Below, one piece after another: positions 33,848 to 46,389 of a DNA stretch of 64,000 nucleotides. Each line of letters begins with the position of its first letter. Position 1 is the first letter of the stretch. The DNA is from Bisporella sp. PMI_857 (taxonomy: Eukaryota > Ascomycota > Leotiomycetes > Helotiales > Helotiaceae): contig JAJSPD010000031.1 of NCBI GenBank assembly GCA_021307315.1, forward strand, positions 124,001 through 188,000. The letters run 5' to 3'. A model generated the notes under the pieces. It saw only the letters and a program-made list of their open reading frames with translations, had not been told where the DNA came from and searched no databases. Made by a program: the position numbers and the translations under genes.

Positions 33848-35174
33848 ATGGAGATCACTAATGCGACATTCACGTCTCCAGGATGGAGCTATTACAAATT
33901 CCCGTTCTCGCTTTCCCCGATTCCTGGAAGCATGAAAAACGGAATAATCGCCCTCTGCACCTTTGCCTTGCTGTCTTGCATTGCAACCTTGAGTTTACTC
34001 GGGTATCTCACTTACCGCTTTATTACGGAGAGAAACGGGCGTCGGTCGCCACTGCACAAGAACCAGTATATGCTTTTGATCTACAGCTTGCTTCTCGCCG
34101 ACTTACAGTGCGACTTGGGTTTCTTTCTCGACGTTCAATGGCTCTACCATAATCAGATTCTTGCTCCTTCCGCCGGTTGCTACGTGCAAGCTTGGCTCAT
34201 CAACTTCGGCGATTTGGGTAGCGCCTGCTTTGTCTTCGCAATTGCTTGTCATACGTTCATCAACGTAGTGTTCGGGTATAGGACTAGCCTGAGGAGCGTC
34301 TGCATCGCAATCGTCACTCTCTGGATTCTAGCTGCGGTTATCAGTCTTGTTCCTGTTGCAATGCACCCTAAGGATATTTTTACGACTGTTGGCAACTGGG
34401 TATGTATTGAAAATTGAGCCTTAGATCATTCTGGGTACTGACAGCACTTTGTTCTAGTGCTCCATCAGCAGCAAATACAACCCATACCGTCTTTGGTTTC
34501 ATTACCTCTGGGTTTTTATCGCCGAAGCGTTGGTAATTATTATGTATCTTACTACATTTATTGTCGTTCGCAGACGTCTGGCGACAGTCATGTCCCAACT
34601 TGGCCATCATCCAAACACAGGTTCTGGGACTGGAGTCCGTAATAAATCAACCTTGACAGCGCAGACGAAGGTCTCTCGAGCGACAATGTACATGATCCTA
34701 TATCCATTGATTTATGTGCTTACAACACTTCCGCTGGCAGCTGGACGCATCTCGGCCATGGTTGGAAAACCTCCAACCCTAAAATACCTCATTGTTAGTG
34801 GTACCTTCATGTCCTGTGGAGGCTTCTGTAACGTTGTGCTATATTCGGCTTCCCGGAGGATATTTTTGAAGGAAAATCGTGATGGTTCAGGGGAAGGCAC
34901 GGGGCTCTCCGCATATGGAAGGAATAGAGGTGAAGGAGACATTGAGTTGTCAAAGTCTCGAAGGCAGCCTTCCAGCAATTACCTAGAGTTACCAAGCCCT
35001 GCCACCAGTACCGAATACATTGTTGGGAGGACCGATGAATTGAAGGCCAGCAACATGAAGAACAAGGAGGCGGTCACGATGGAAACGACTTGGGAGGTTC
35101 AAATTGAAGAGGTTAAACCAACCGCGAAGCTACCAGATACTAGCAAATTTGGGTATAGAACTTATGTTAGCTAA
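33848..35174 (+). CDS. Seven-transmembrane receptor-like protein (fungal GPCR)
   Basis: Two exons, 33848-34399 and 34458-35174, give 422 aa. Seven hydrophobic helices can be placed: about 33-55, 72-95, 112-135, 150-172, 205-228, 275-297 and 308-328. A short glycosylatable N-terminus (NAT, residue 5) precedes them. HKNQYMLLIYSLLLADLQ between helices 1 and 2 and the conserved-looking Cys of APSAGCYVQ fit fungal G-protein-coupled receptors of the Git3/carbon-sensing kind. The intracellular loop 3 is basic (RRRLATVM). The about 100-residue tail is charged and hydrophilic, as expected for G-protein coupling and phosphorylation. The ligand is unknown. Assignment to a GPCR class is inference from topology. 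Confidence 0.82.
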
Positions 35175-38100
35175 GGAATCCGCTTGTTTAAACCGATAGT
35201 ACCAGTTTATAGTTTTTGCGATCTCACGGAGAGAATGAATCCTTGGATTCAATCAAAACTACTACATATCCAACTCCAAGTATTGCAAACATGACATCTG
35301 GCGTGTTCTCTGCAGTACCGACTCTTCTCAGAGCAAGCTTTGCACCTGCTGATACCGTTCATCCATCTCAACGTGACATCATCAGTATCCACTCCCCAAT
35401 ATGTTGGAAAGTATGTAATATTGAGGAGTATAGTCACTAAACCTATTCGAAACAAGACCCGGGCGAAGATTATCTGGTCAAGGAGAGTGGGGCGCAGCCA
35501 TGCGGCCTCTCAAGAGCTTGTTAGATCATGATTGAGAGATTGTAAACAGAGCATCTCATCTTACACAAAATGTTTCAAAGGCACCAGCAGCGTTTTCAGC
35601 ACCCCCCTGTTCAGATCATCAATACAGTTACTATCCTTGGATAGGCGTGGGAAGGTTCTAGGTTTGACTGGGATTCAGAAGGTTCGATGCGTTTCGTGGA
35701 ATAATTAGGAGAGGATCGCTCGAAAGGAAAGCCACCCGCCGGAGGCGTGCACTACAGTGGACCTCTTCTTTCGTTCATTAACTTATAGCCAATACGTTCT
35801 ACTTCGAAATTGAGGCTCTAGTTCTGTGAGGCAGTAATAAATTACTTCTAAAACTCGTGATTTTCGTGGCGAGATGAAATGTTCAAGAATAGTCTTACAT
35901 GTAGTTCCAGTCTAGTTAACTTTGATGCTTATGAGGGTTTACGCTTACATCAGCCTGTTCTCCAAGACTTCTGGCTTCCGCGGTTTGGTATGAGAATTCT
36001 GAAAGTGATATTTTCCTTGTATAACGTGACTATCGTTCACTTCATCAATATGAAGCACGATGCCGTCAATGATAAAACCATGATTAGACGGGCTGGCCAA
36101 TGTCATGCTGTGCCTTTCTACGCATAAGTTCCTCTCAACCAGACATGAGGCACCCGATCTCATTATTCGAGATCGTGATAAGCCCCGCTCTTTCGATGAT
36201 TCGCCGCTATGTTATAATGACGGGGGTTAGCTTCCGGACGGGAAATACACCTTTGCGAATGCTTAAGCTGATGGGGCCAGAAGACGATCGACATCTCGCT
36301 AAGCTTCTGCCAAGGGATATCTCCCAGTCTGCAAATGTCCGGGGGAAGCTTGCTTTTGCTTATTCCTATGCATCACCTCTGCTGGTTGGCCAAAATGCCC
36401 CGGACCGCCTCCACCGCTTTCCCCTGCCCTCCAGCGGCGTCCAGGGCGGCAATTGGAGCGGATGATATTTGAACTCTATATAACGGGGAAGATATCATAC
36501 AACATTCCAGGATGCAGTACAGTAGATGTGATAGCCTCCCATTTCCAACGGATAATCCACGAACTCCTGAGCCTGTCGCTTCTTGAGTTTACGAGCCGTG
36601 CAATCGCATCCTTCCAATATAGTATGGCCCGAAATATCTACATTGCCCTTACGGCAGACTCGTACCCCTACCCTTTCTAGAACTCCTCGCATCCTTAGTT
36701 TCAGGTAGATTTTTGTTGATGTGGAAGGAGTCACAACTGGTAAATTGTAAAGAAAAGAGAAAGAAAGAAAAAAAATAAAAATAAAAGACCAAAGTTTTGT
36801 TGCAAATTCCTATCCGCAATTGATGAAAGTTTGTGCTCTGGAAGCCTTGCCGCTCGCGAGATAGATCAAGCAGAGGAGGAAGAAGAATCATTCGTGTGTT
36901 GAAACCCATCGTGCAATCAAGCTTTCAGTACAGCATTCGGGACATAATTCAGAACTTAGGACAGGGCAGGGTTGCAACACATTTTGAAACCGATAGGGTT
37001 AGCACGATCGTGGGTGATTTTGTCGGGCTATCTGAGGGCTGGATGTCTGTTCCAACTTGACGACAAGGGAGTTGTGTACTATCAATGCGTTCTTCCCTGC
37101 GGTGCCTGCTCTCGTACAGGACCAAACTATTAAGAGTTGAGAAGTGTCTATCAAGGGTCAATAATACCAGACTCACCAATAGGTGTGCAAAATCTCCCCT
37201 CATAATCTGGCCCTGTACGAAAGTAACTCCAATAGATTCGAATCGCCACATATACGAAGAGGGGGTTATGGCAATAGTCTGGTCTTTCGAGGAATAAACA
37301 ACGGAGCCCGAAAGAGCGCGTGCACCGTTTGGGATTATTAGCCATTATAAGAATATGTGGCACAATTTCTAGAAGGAAATTACAACTTTCGTTTAGTCTG
37401 ATTTTGTCAGGGCCGGTTATGTGCTGACACCGCTATAGTGGTGGGGCGGTTCCTGCCAGTATTAGGTAAGTGAAGGTTTCATAGGCTGTTACTTTGAACT
37501 AGCTCCCATTCAAACTCATGCTAGTAATAATTCTATTCTCTCCATCCAGCGTATTGGTCCCTTCTTGACTGTCGGCAGCCATTTGCTGTATCAACTTGAC
37601 ACACATCCACATCGTATAAAGTTGAATGAGTTTCCGCCGGCAATTGAGCACGGTAGAGAACTTGTCTTAGCACTCGCGGCTGTTGGAACTGTCTAGCTAT
37701 GATCTTGAAAACCGCTCATACATTGGCAATGTTCAGGAATCCATTACTATCTAGTAGCCGTTAGACTAGTAACATCAATAATTTGTTCAACACACTCCAT
37801 CTCAAAACAATCGTTCGCAAGAATCAATAGCGGCCAGAACAGTGTTGTGATTGGGACTGATGCTGGGGAAACTTTCAAGTTGGATTCCCGTATTACCTCA
37901 ATCAGCCTCCCACCTACTGACAGTGAAGGTCGGTCAAAATCTATATTTCAAAGCAGTTGCAACTGGCGGCGAGGCTACGTGCATACCCAGCTTCAAGACT
38001 TGGAGTGTACGCTTCTTCAAGGGTTTTACCGGAGATCCAATGCTCGAGCAATACACATGGTTTCAAGCGCACTAAAAGACCTTCTCTAGCTCTGGTGAAG

Positions 38101-40313
38101 CTTTCCTGCTAATATGACCCGAGTAATATTTTGTTGACAATAAAAGACTCCTCGCAGGTGGAGGACAATTAGTATTTCAAAGTATCCCATCACGGGATCG
38201 AGATCCGATTCGGACATGTTCTCCTGCTTCGTACAAGCAACATCACTCAATCAGTAATTCCGAGACAGAACCGGTTCGCGAACAAACGGCACGCATTCCA
38301 TGATATCACTATAGGCGAGCATTCTTCTCGCTACAACGAATATTGACGATTCGACATCAGCATCCAAGATCAGCAATGCTATAAGTGGTCTGCAGCACGC
38401 ATCAGCGAAATGATAATGTTCTCTACAAGTGCGGCGGTTCCGTAAAGAAGAGGGTATATGATTCTGAAGTCTGTCCATCCAAAACAATCCAACACCAGCA
38501 AGTTTTGGAGATGTATTTATAATATGATCATGGCACATTGCAGGTACGCTTCTCTGGGTTTCTACGTTATTACCATTGGGCGATGTTACACCGTTATGTG
38601 GTAGCACTTAACTTCTTGTTAGAGAATCCACCAGGGCGGATTTCACGGGCTCACGGCGGCCTACTTTTCTTCCTAGAATTTGCCTTCGGTCGCGTTTCCC
38701 GAACAATCCAATGCGCGGAGACCTGCAAATAACTATCACGTAGCACCTAAAGCACACTAGGAAAAATTGCATGAATGGGCTCAGATCGGAGACGTTTTGC
38801 AATATAAGATTAGGTAGTGTGACTGACGATCCCGTATTCAAGCATGATTCGGCCTTTAGGATCTTTCATGCGAACTCCATAAGGCCAACAATTGTATAGC
38901 GGCTCAGAAGAATTGGATTAGTGGTGATGATGGTGGTGATGTTGCAACGGTGTGTTCCCTTGATTCTGTTCTGGTTAATATACCTAGGTAATTCTTCACC
39001 ACACGGTTGATCAAACTTGACTTCCTGAATATGGTAACAATTAGGTCCAGTCGCGCTCGCAAACTGTCAGATTAAAACACACTCCAAAAGGTCTCTCAAA
39101 AGTATCATTGATCCCCTTGCAAGATCAATATCAATGAAATAGCTCTGGAGACCGTGCAATGGTATAGACCGCTTCAATCCCTCGCTCGATTGTAAAGTCT
39201 AGTTCATCAACCCACTCTCAATACCTGTAAAGCACTTGCTTGACCGGCTTCCACGTCGACTCTCACCGGCCAAGCGTAGCTGATCGGGAGCGGGTATGCA
39301 TCGGCTCGTTCGGGTAGATTATGAAAATGGGATGCCAAGAGATGTTATCAGGCCAGCGAAATATTTGGCTATCTTGTCTTATTCTAGTTTAGGTTTTCAA
39401 GATAATCACCACCTTTGTTAAGCCGCCTCTTCTCAGTTGCTCTGAGATTGTAACGATTAATTCACTCGAGGAAAAGTATTCTAGTTAATCATCTGGGCAT
39501 CTCCGAAGTTATACAGCTTCACTGATAGTGAAGTCTTGACGATATTCGGGTCAACTCGGTGACGATGACAGGGAGGATCAAGATAAAGTACAACTGAGCA
39601 TGGCTATGAATCGCTATCGATTGCTAAATCTTGATATCTGGTCCACGGCATATTGTACGTTTTTCATCGTAATGACGAGTCATGGAGGGCTTGCAGACTT
39701 GCCTAGTCTTCAAGTCTGAAAGCAAAGCGAATCGGTAGAGTAAAGGAAGGCACGCCATGCCTTGTCCAATGCATTTTCGGGTGCCTCGGACGGGAATATG
39801 GTTCAAGGCCCAAATTTGGATCTCAAGAATGGGATTGCAGTGTTGATATTGCCGAAGACCTAGAAGCACGTTCTCCTAGATATGGAACGCAAGTGCAAGA
39901 CGTCAACCTGCTAGGAATGCCAATGCTTTACGAAGACTTGGTCCAGGTTCGATCTTAGTTCGAACTGACCTGCATCTAAGGGGAACCGGCTATCAGAACC
40001 ATGCACCGTAAGTATGGTATATGCAGCATCAACTTTCCACGCACGGTGCGTACCAGATGGAGACATGAGCATCTGGAATACTTGGCTACCCACTTTAACT
40101 CCCCAACTTTGCTTGCCGCTTGATAACACTTTGTGTTGTGTGAAAATTAATTTGCTAAACCCGGTGACATTTGAAAGCAGAGTTTTCTATGTCATAGATA
40201 CGGAAGCTTGAGAAGCCCTGCCGGCCATTGAAGTATATAAGGATGGGTCTCGGCCATTATGAATGAGCGTCGATTACTTCCTCAACTTCTCCCATAGGGT
40301 TGCTGGACTTAAG
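35175..40313. other. 5.1-kb gene-poor region
   Basis: No ORF here exceeds about 120 codons. I could not join any into a family-like protein, and no RNA gene or terminal repeat was recognised. The last 80 bases carry a TATA box (40234-40240) for the amine oxidase. This may be an ordinary large spacer or the remains of mutated genes or transposons. Confidence 0.5.
40234..40240 (+). promoter_or_regulatory. TATA box of the copper amine oxidase gene
   Basis: TATATAA lies 80 bases before the proposed ATG at 40314. A transcript starting about 30 bases downstream would begin near 40265. That argues for 40314 over the in-frame ATG at 40263. Confidence 0.55.
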
Positions 40314-43088
40314 ATGGCGGCTATCCTCAAGTTTTCCATGCTAACGTCTTGCATGATTTCCCTCCTCGCCCATGCACGTCCAGACCCAAGGCCGGCTCAT
40401 CACAAGAGCCTCATCAAGCCGCCATGGGAGAAAAGAAGCTATTTCAACGTTACTTGCAGCACATATGTTCCTGCTCCTGCTCCCTCTGTTGTTGCGCCAG
40501 AGCAAAACATCTGGTACGGTCTCTCCAATGATGAAGTTGTTGGACTTCTCAGATGGCTGTACGATCCTGCTAATGGCTTGAACCTGACCATCTCAGGGGA
40601 AGCCGGTGCTTGGGATAATACCGTTGGCGTTACAGAACTCCTTGTGCCTAACAAGACAGACGCTTTGACATACTTGAATGGTGGACCACTTCCTGTTAGG
40701 AACGCTCGAGTCGGAATCTTCTTTGGTGCCACTGAAGAGCCATACATGCAAAACTTTATTGTTGGACCGCTGCCAGTCTCGAGCGAAACTACTATTGCTC
40801 CTTTAGACTACATTTACTCTAAGGCTGTTGGAAAGATGCCTAATTACGATGCTGATTCGGCTGCTATGAAAGTATTCAAGACTAGCATCATTGGCTCAAT
40901 CGCTGATATCACGCTTGACCTCATGGGCTTTGTGAGCACGATCATATTCTCCTTCGAGCCGTGAACTAATCTCAACAGGTTGTCAATGGTTCTGATGATG
41001 ATGGAGCTTACATTTGGGGACTTGACCCTGTGGAGAAGGAAGGAGACAGGATCATTGATTGGGTAAGCAACGATGCCTTCTTGCTGTTCCTGTGTTACTG
41101 CTGATGAAGACTTATCAGGTTGGATTCTATGTAAATCCTACAGAAGGCTTCGATGATTCAACTGTTTTGCTCGGAGGAATGTGGCTCAAGTTTGGTAAGT
41201 TCTCATTTCCACCATGTATCTAAAATAAATTCTTACCAAGTATTGGAGATATCACTGGACGCGACCCCACAGGTTGGTCTTGCCTTGGTGTTCTCTATAA
41301 CAGCATCTTTTACGAATCCATTGAGGCTCTGAGGACTGCATGGGAGAAAGCAGACTTTGTGAGACTCACAAAGACTGTCGATGGCGAGTTCGGCGGAACG
41401 AATCGACGTGGAGATGAGCTACCATACGAAACTCTCCCGCCCCCTGTGAGCGTCGCTACGGCTCAACGATATGCTGTCGATAAGGACAACAAATACGTGT
41501 CATGGATGGACTTTACCTTCTATCTCGGTTTCGACAGAGATAACGGACTGAGATTCCATAACGTCAAGTATAAGAATGAACGAATTATCTATGAACTTGG
41601 TGCGTTGAAAGATCAAAGTAAGGCAGAAATAATCACTGATTCCGCGTAGGTGTTCAAGAAGCCCACGCCCATTATGCCGGTCAAGATCCTATACAATCAA
41701 GTACCGCATATCTTGACTCGTGGTATGGTTTCGGTTCAAATGCCCACTCATTGGTTCCTGGATGGGATTGTCCACCTTCTGCTACCTATCTTGACACTGC
41801 CGTACACGATTTTGGAAGCACGACAACCCGTACAGCCAGTATCTGTATCTTCGAACAAGATGCGGGATTCCCCTTGGCTCGGCACACTGCCACAGACTAT
41901 GTAACGGTAACCAAGAACACTCAGTTCGTAGTCCGCTGGGTTGCAACAGTTGGTAACTACGACTACTTCATGGATTACGTTTTTTCTCTCGATGGAACAA
42001 TCGAAGTCAAAGTAAGAGCCTCGGGATACATTCAAGGGGCATATTATGCCAACAATGAGGACTATGGCTACAAGATTCATGATGCTCTTTCGGGATCTAT
42101 GGTATGTGGTACATGAAGTTTTGGTGATTGATAGGACTCACAATGATACAGCATGACCACGTCATCAACTATAAACTTGACATGGATATCAATGGCACCG
42201 CGAACAGCCTTGAGAAGGTTGAAGTCGTGCCCACAACAACAAACTACACCTGGCTGAGTGAGCAGCGGAATACAATGAAGATTCAGAGATCATTCATCGA
42301 AACCGAAGATGATGGCAAGCTCAACTGGTAAACCCTCCACTACTCTAATCTTCGGCTTGGCACTAATAAAAATAGGGCGTCCAACAGTGCAGCAATGTAC
42401 GTAGTGGTCAACAAGGACTCGACCAACCAATATGGCGAGCATCGTGGCTACAGAATCTCACCCAATCTCGGATCCCCAACCTATCTCACCGTCCAGGATT
42501 CTAGCACCGCACGTCTCACCAACAGATTTGCCACGCACAACCTCTTCGTGACCAAGCAGAAAGACACGGAACCAAGATCCGCCGCCGCCTGGAACAACCA
42601 AGATCCCTACGACCCTCTCGTTAATTTTGATACCTTCTTTAACGGAGAGTCTTTGGACCAGGAAGATCTGTGAGTGTTCTTTCTTCACGGCGTGTTTGAC
42701 TCATCTAATATTCTCCTAGCGTCCTTTGGTTCAACCTGGGCATGCATCACGTCCCCCACACAGGAGACCTGCCAAACACTGTCTTCACTACCGCGCAAGC
42801 TGGAATCTCCATCTCGCCGCATAACTATCTTCTCGGATCCCCGGTCACGCAGGTGTCGCATACAGTTTACATTAACAAGACTGAAGGACATGTCACGGGC
42901 CAGACCTATGGCGGCTTGGCCGCAACTTGTAATGTTGATATGGTGAGGAATTCCAGTCCATCCCCTGCTCAGCCAGCGTAGGTCTAATTACGGTTTGATA
43001 GGCACAGCTTACTCCAGACCTGAGCAGATACCCAGCTGCACAGACTGTTAGAAAATGGCCCGAAGTCTTTATTGGTGGTGACTCCTAG
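40314..43088 (+). CDS. Copper amine oxidase, secreted
   Basis: The enzyme oxidatively deaminates primary amines to aldehydes with release of ammonia and H2O2, using copper and topaquinone. Nine exons: 40314-40931, 40979-41062, 41119-41194, 41249-41599, 41650-42101, 42152-42327, 42376-42669, 42720-42942 and 43002-43088 (786 aa). The topaquinone precursor tyrosine is in VGNYDYF (about Tyr480). Copper ligands are HDH (about 528-530) and a His in GMHHVPHTGDLPNT (about 692-697). A hydrophobic N-terminus (MAAILKFSMLTSCMISLLAHA) looks like a signal peptide, and several N-glycosylation sites follow, so the enzyme is probably extracellular and may supply nitrogen from amines. The active-site machinery is complete. 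Neighbours do not suggest a pathway. Confidence 0.95.
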
Positions 43089-43342
43089 AAGAAATCAGGT
43101 TGACACAAGTTACATCTCTGAATGTTGATGATAAGTTTGAGCACCCTGTCTTATAGAGAGGAAAAAATAGAAGGGGCTTCGTGGTCGGGAAAAGGTGCAA
43201 CATGTTTAACGACAAAATAATGAGAATCTTGACAATATGTGGTGGATATCTTAGAATGTTGCAATTCTACAAATACAACACAGATGAATATCTGGTGAAC
43301 GCCAAACGCCAGTTGATCCCTTCATAAATGCCTAGTGAACCG

Positions 43343-45479
43343 TCATGAGCTACCCTCATTCAGACAAAATAAGTCCCCAGACTTAAGCCTAACTTGCGAC
43401 TTCACCTCGGCTTCGTCTTCACATCCTCCAATTTCCCGTCTGAACACTTTGCTGTATTCCAAGGCTTCATTGGAGAGCTTTATATTATCGGTCTGTTTGC
43501 CATCAAAACTTATGATGGGAACATCTAATAGTTGGGGAAGGGTTCCCTCAAATGGAAGGATGCTAAGGAGCGACTTCCTCGCCAGTGTCGTTTCCTTTTG
43601 CTTTTGCAGTATCCGCAACTGTCGTGCCGGGTCGGCTGTAAGGATAGACCCTGAATCTTCTGGCTCTAGTTCCTCAGCATACTCCTCTGGGGCTTGATAT
43701 AGTTCGGTGTGCATAGTCGCTAAGGCTTCCGTGTTCCGGAAGTTTGGATATAACATTGTATACCCACGCGTACGTGCGAGCTTCAAGATATGCTCCAACC
43801 AGGATGGGTAAGACTTGCTGATGAGCTTTTTGTTCAGAGTTGCTGGGGTTGGCAATAGGTGTTGTGAGGAAAGCAGGTGAGATACAAAATCATGTAACTC
43901 AACCCATTTTTCGCCGAAGTATAGAGCGGCATTGCTATTTGGTGATTGCCAAAGGAATGATGTAACTACCGGCGACTCCCCGCTATGAGAGTTGTTGTTG
44001 AATGGGGGCTCAAATTTGGTTTTATCGTCTAGAAATACTTCTGGCAGTTCGAGGCTAATACCAAGCATGTTCTCATGTCCATCATACTTATTTGCGGAGT
44101 ATTTATATTCGAGGATGCTATACTTAAGATAGTGAAAGAATAGCGGCGATAGTTCGGTTTGTGGAGATAGCACCAATACATGAGATGAGAATGGGTCCGC
44201 CGGCCAGAAGGTCTCTAAGAAACGAATAGAGTTCTCTTCTGGTGTTAAACCGCGCTGTGGAATACGGTGGTGTAGCGAAAGAAGACTGCCAGTCTTAGAG
44301 TCCGTCTTTGGTGGCCATTTAAATGTCTCTAGATATCGCCTGGTGGGCTCATCCACATCATGCGGTAAGTCAATGGTTAACCGAGGTGGAGCAGAGGAGT
44401 AGAAGTCAGCTTGTTTCAGAGAGTTCAATAGCCTTATCAATGATCCCGATGAGGTTGGTGGTGCATGGATGAGCATATCAACTCGAGCTTTATCCCATGC
44501 TATACCATGTTAGCAATGCGCGGCCGACCACGGGGTTTACTTACCACTCAAAGAAGCGCTGTCCAATCTTGTAAGCCACAACATACTCTCTTCAGCATTT
44601 TCAGGCAGTTCGATGATAGTTCTGCCCAAGATTTGGGCTCTCCCCTTTAGCCCCTTTACGAAGAAACCATCTTCTTCTCCAGAGCCATCGATGATGGTCG
44701 CTTGGGGATTTATATAAGTGTTGATATGGCTGAAGCCAGCAGACACAGAAACCTTCATACGGAAGTCCGAGCTAATGGGACTAAAGTCGGGCCTCGCATC
44801 ATGAAACATTACGTCGCACTCTTTTGTAACTCCGTTTACTGTTCTCAGTAGATCCATGGATATATCGTCCCTGCCCATCAATGCAAAATGTACATAGTTT
44901 CTCTCTTGGCCGGCCATCTCACAAGCAAAAGGCAGTAAAATTGCAGCACTTTTCAGACTTGCAGCAGCAAAAAGCACATTTCTATTGACCGATTGCGAGC
45001 CCATTGTGTTTGATGCCGCATGGAGTGTAGCTGCCAGCTTATAGAACTTGATTGGACCTCCATAATCATGGACAGGCGCTTCTGGTCGAGCGCTACTTGC
45101 AGGTTGGGAAGCCCGTTCTTTGTCAATGACTGGTGATGGTGCAGAAGGTTTTGTCTGGATTGTTTTCGTTGGGCCAGAGCCACGCTGGTAATGTGGTCTC
45201 GTTCTGGGCTGCTGTAAATCCTGTAGTACTATCCATTAGCCAAAGTAAGATAGAATAGAATATGCTTACTGTGGGCATGTTCTTGAAAAATAAGTAGAAA
45301 GCTAACAATACAAAGGCGCCAATTGTTAACCTCTTCGCGGATCGTTTCTGCAGATGTGGCTGCACCCTCGGGCTCCAAGCCATTGACCTCTTTCCTGGCT
45401 TGTGGTCATCATCCTTCTTGCCCAATTCCTCGTCCCTTGAAATAGTCGCGAAGGGGGAGGCATCGTGCGCACTCATCAT
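43343..45479 (-). CDS. Type II membrane glycosyltransferase-like protein
   Basis: Exons 45479-45270, 45220-44545 and 44499-43343 encode 680 aa. A cytosolic N-terminus ending in basic residues (KRSAKRLT) precedes one membrane anchor (IGAFVLLAFYLFF, residues about 53-66). This is the layout of Golgi glycosyltransferases. The lumenal part contains DMLIHAPPTSSGSLIRLLNSL, RHRIPQRG-like LHHRIPQRGLTPEENSIRFLE and HVLVLSPQTELSPLFFHYLKY. From memory these are found in a conserved fungal family annotated as glycosyltransferase family 2-like. No donor or acceptor sugar can be named. A second ATG lies one codon after the first (45476). The gene is convergent with the amine oxidase, with 254 bases between stops, and divergent from the coiled-coil ORF. 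Confidence 0.78.
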
Positions 45480-46389
45480 CGAGGGCTTCGAGGATGCGCA
45501 AAAGCCATGCGGCAGAGCGCTCGGAATCACTAATGAAAGCTATTCAGACAGTCGCGTAACGTTTCAGGTGCGCAGAATTATCAAACGATGCCTCATAGAT
45601 ACTGCGATGGTCGATAATTCACGTCCTGATCAAGATAGACGGACGAATATTGCGAGGTTAGACAGTCATGCCAAGCCAGCCACGGCATTGACAACGGGCA
45701 GCCTGTTCCACATTTAGCGTAGCCGCGTTTACCCCTTACATTACTGCCGAAGAGCCTCTACTCGAGCTATACGTGCTCTTGATCAAACCTCTATGTAGCG
45801 TTTAGATTTCACAAGGATACTTAGAACTCATTTTGCAGCTGCAGATTGGATAGTTATATTACCCACCAGATCAGGCTGCAGCCAGAATAAATTACCAAAC
45901 TGCAATATTACCAGTCCTAGCAAACCGAGCTTCTGGAAAACCATTGTCCCAGGTCTTTGAGATCTCAACCCTTACAATGGTTCGCCCGTCCAGTGAAAGT
46001 CCAGGTAACGGGCCTTGAAATAAAGAACGTTGTATACACATTCTTTGGGAGGCCGCTACCTCGAAGAAATTAATCCTTTGTGTGATTCTCTTATCGAAGA
46101 GACTTACCGCCACCAACCTCATGTGGTCAGGCATCAACAGTCTTGTATGGAGGTACCTCCTTTGTCATGGTATAAAACTAGATGCCACAGAGGCAGACTA
46201 AAGGCCTCTCTCTATATGTACCACTATCTCCTCTCATCTCTATTTTATGCTTAATGTATCTCGACACAGGAAGAGGTTTGTCAAGTTATTATATCTCTCT
46301 GTCTGTTAACATGGTTCTAACATGTGTTTCAATGCCCTCTGTTAAAACCTTTAATTCGGGATCGACAAAAACTTGTTTACACAAGCCCG
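45480..46389. promoter_or_regulatory. Divergent promoter region
   Basis: The 910-base spacer between two divergent genes contains a TATA box (TATAAAA, 46171-46177) pointing to the plus-strand gene. It also has a TCTC-rich stretch at 46205-46245. No gene is supported. Confidence 0.5.

Noticed and set aside
40263..40313. Earlier in-frame ATG of the amine oxidase
   Set aside because: It would bury the signal peptide, and lies too close (23 bases) to the TATA box to be in the transcript.
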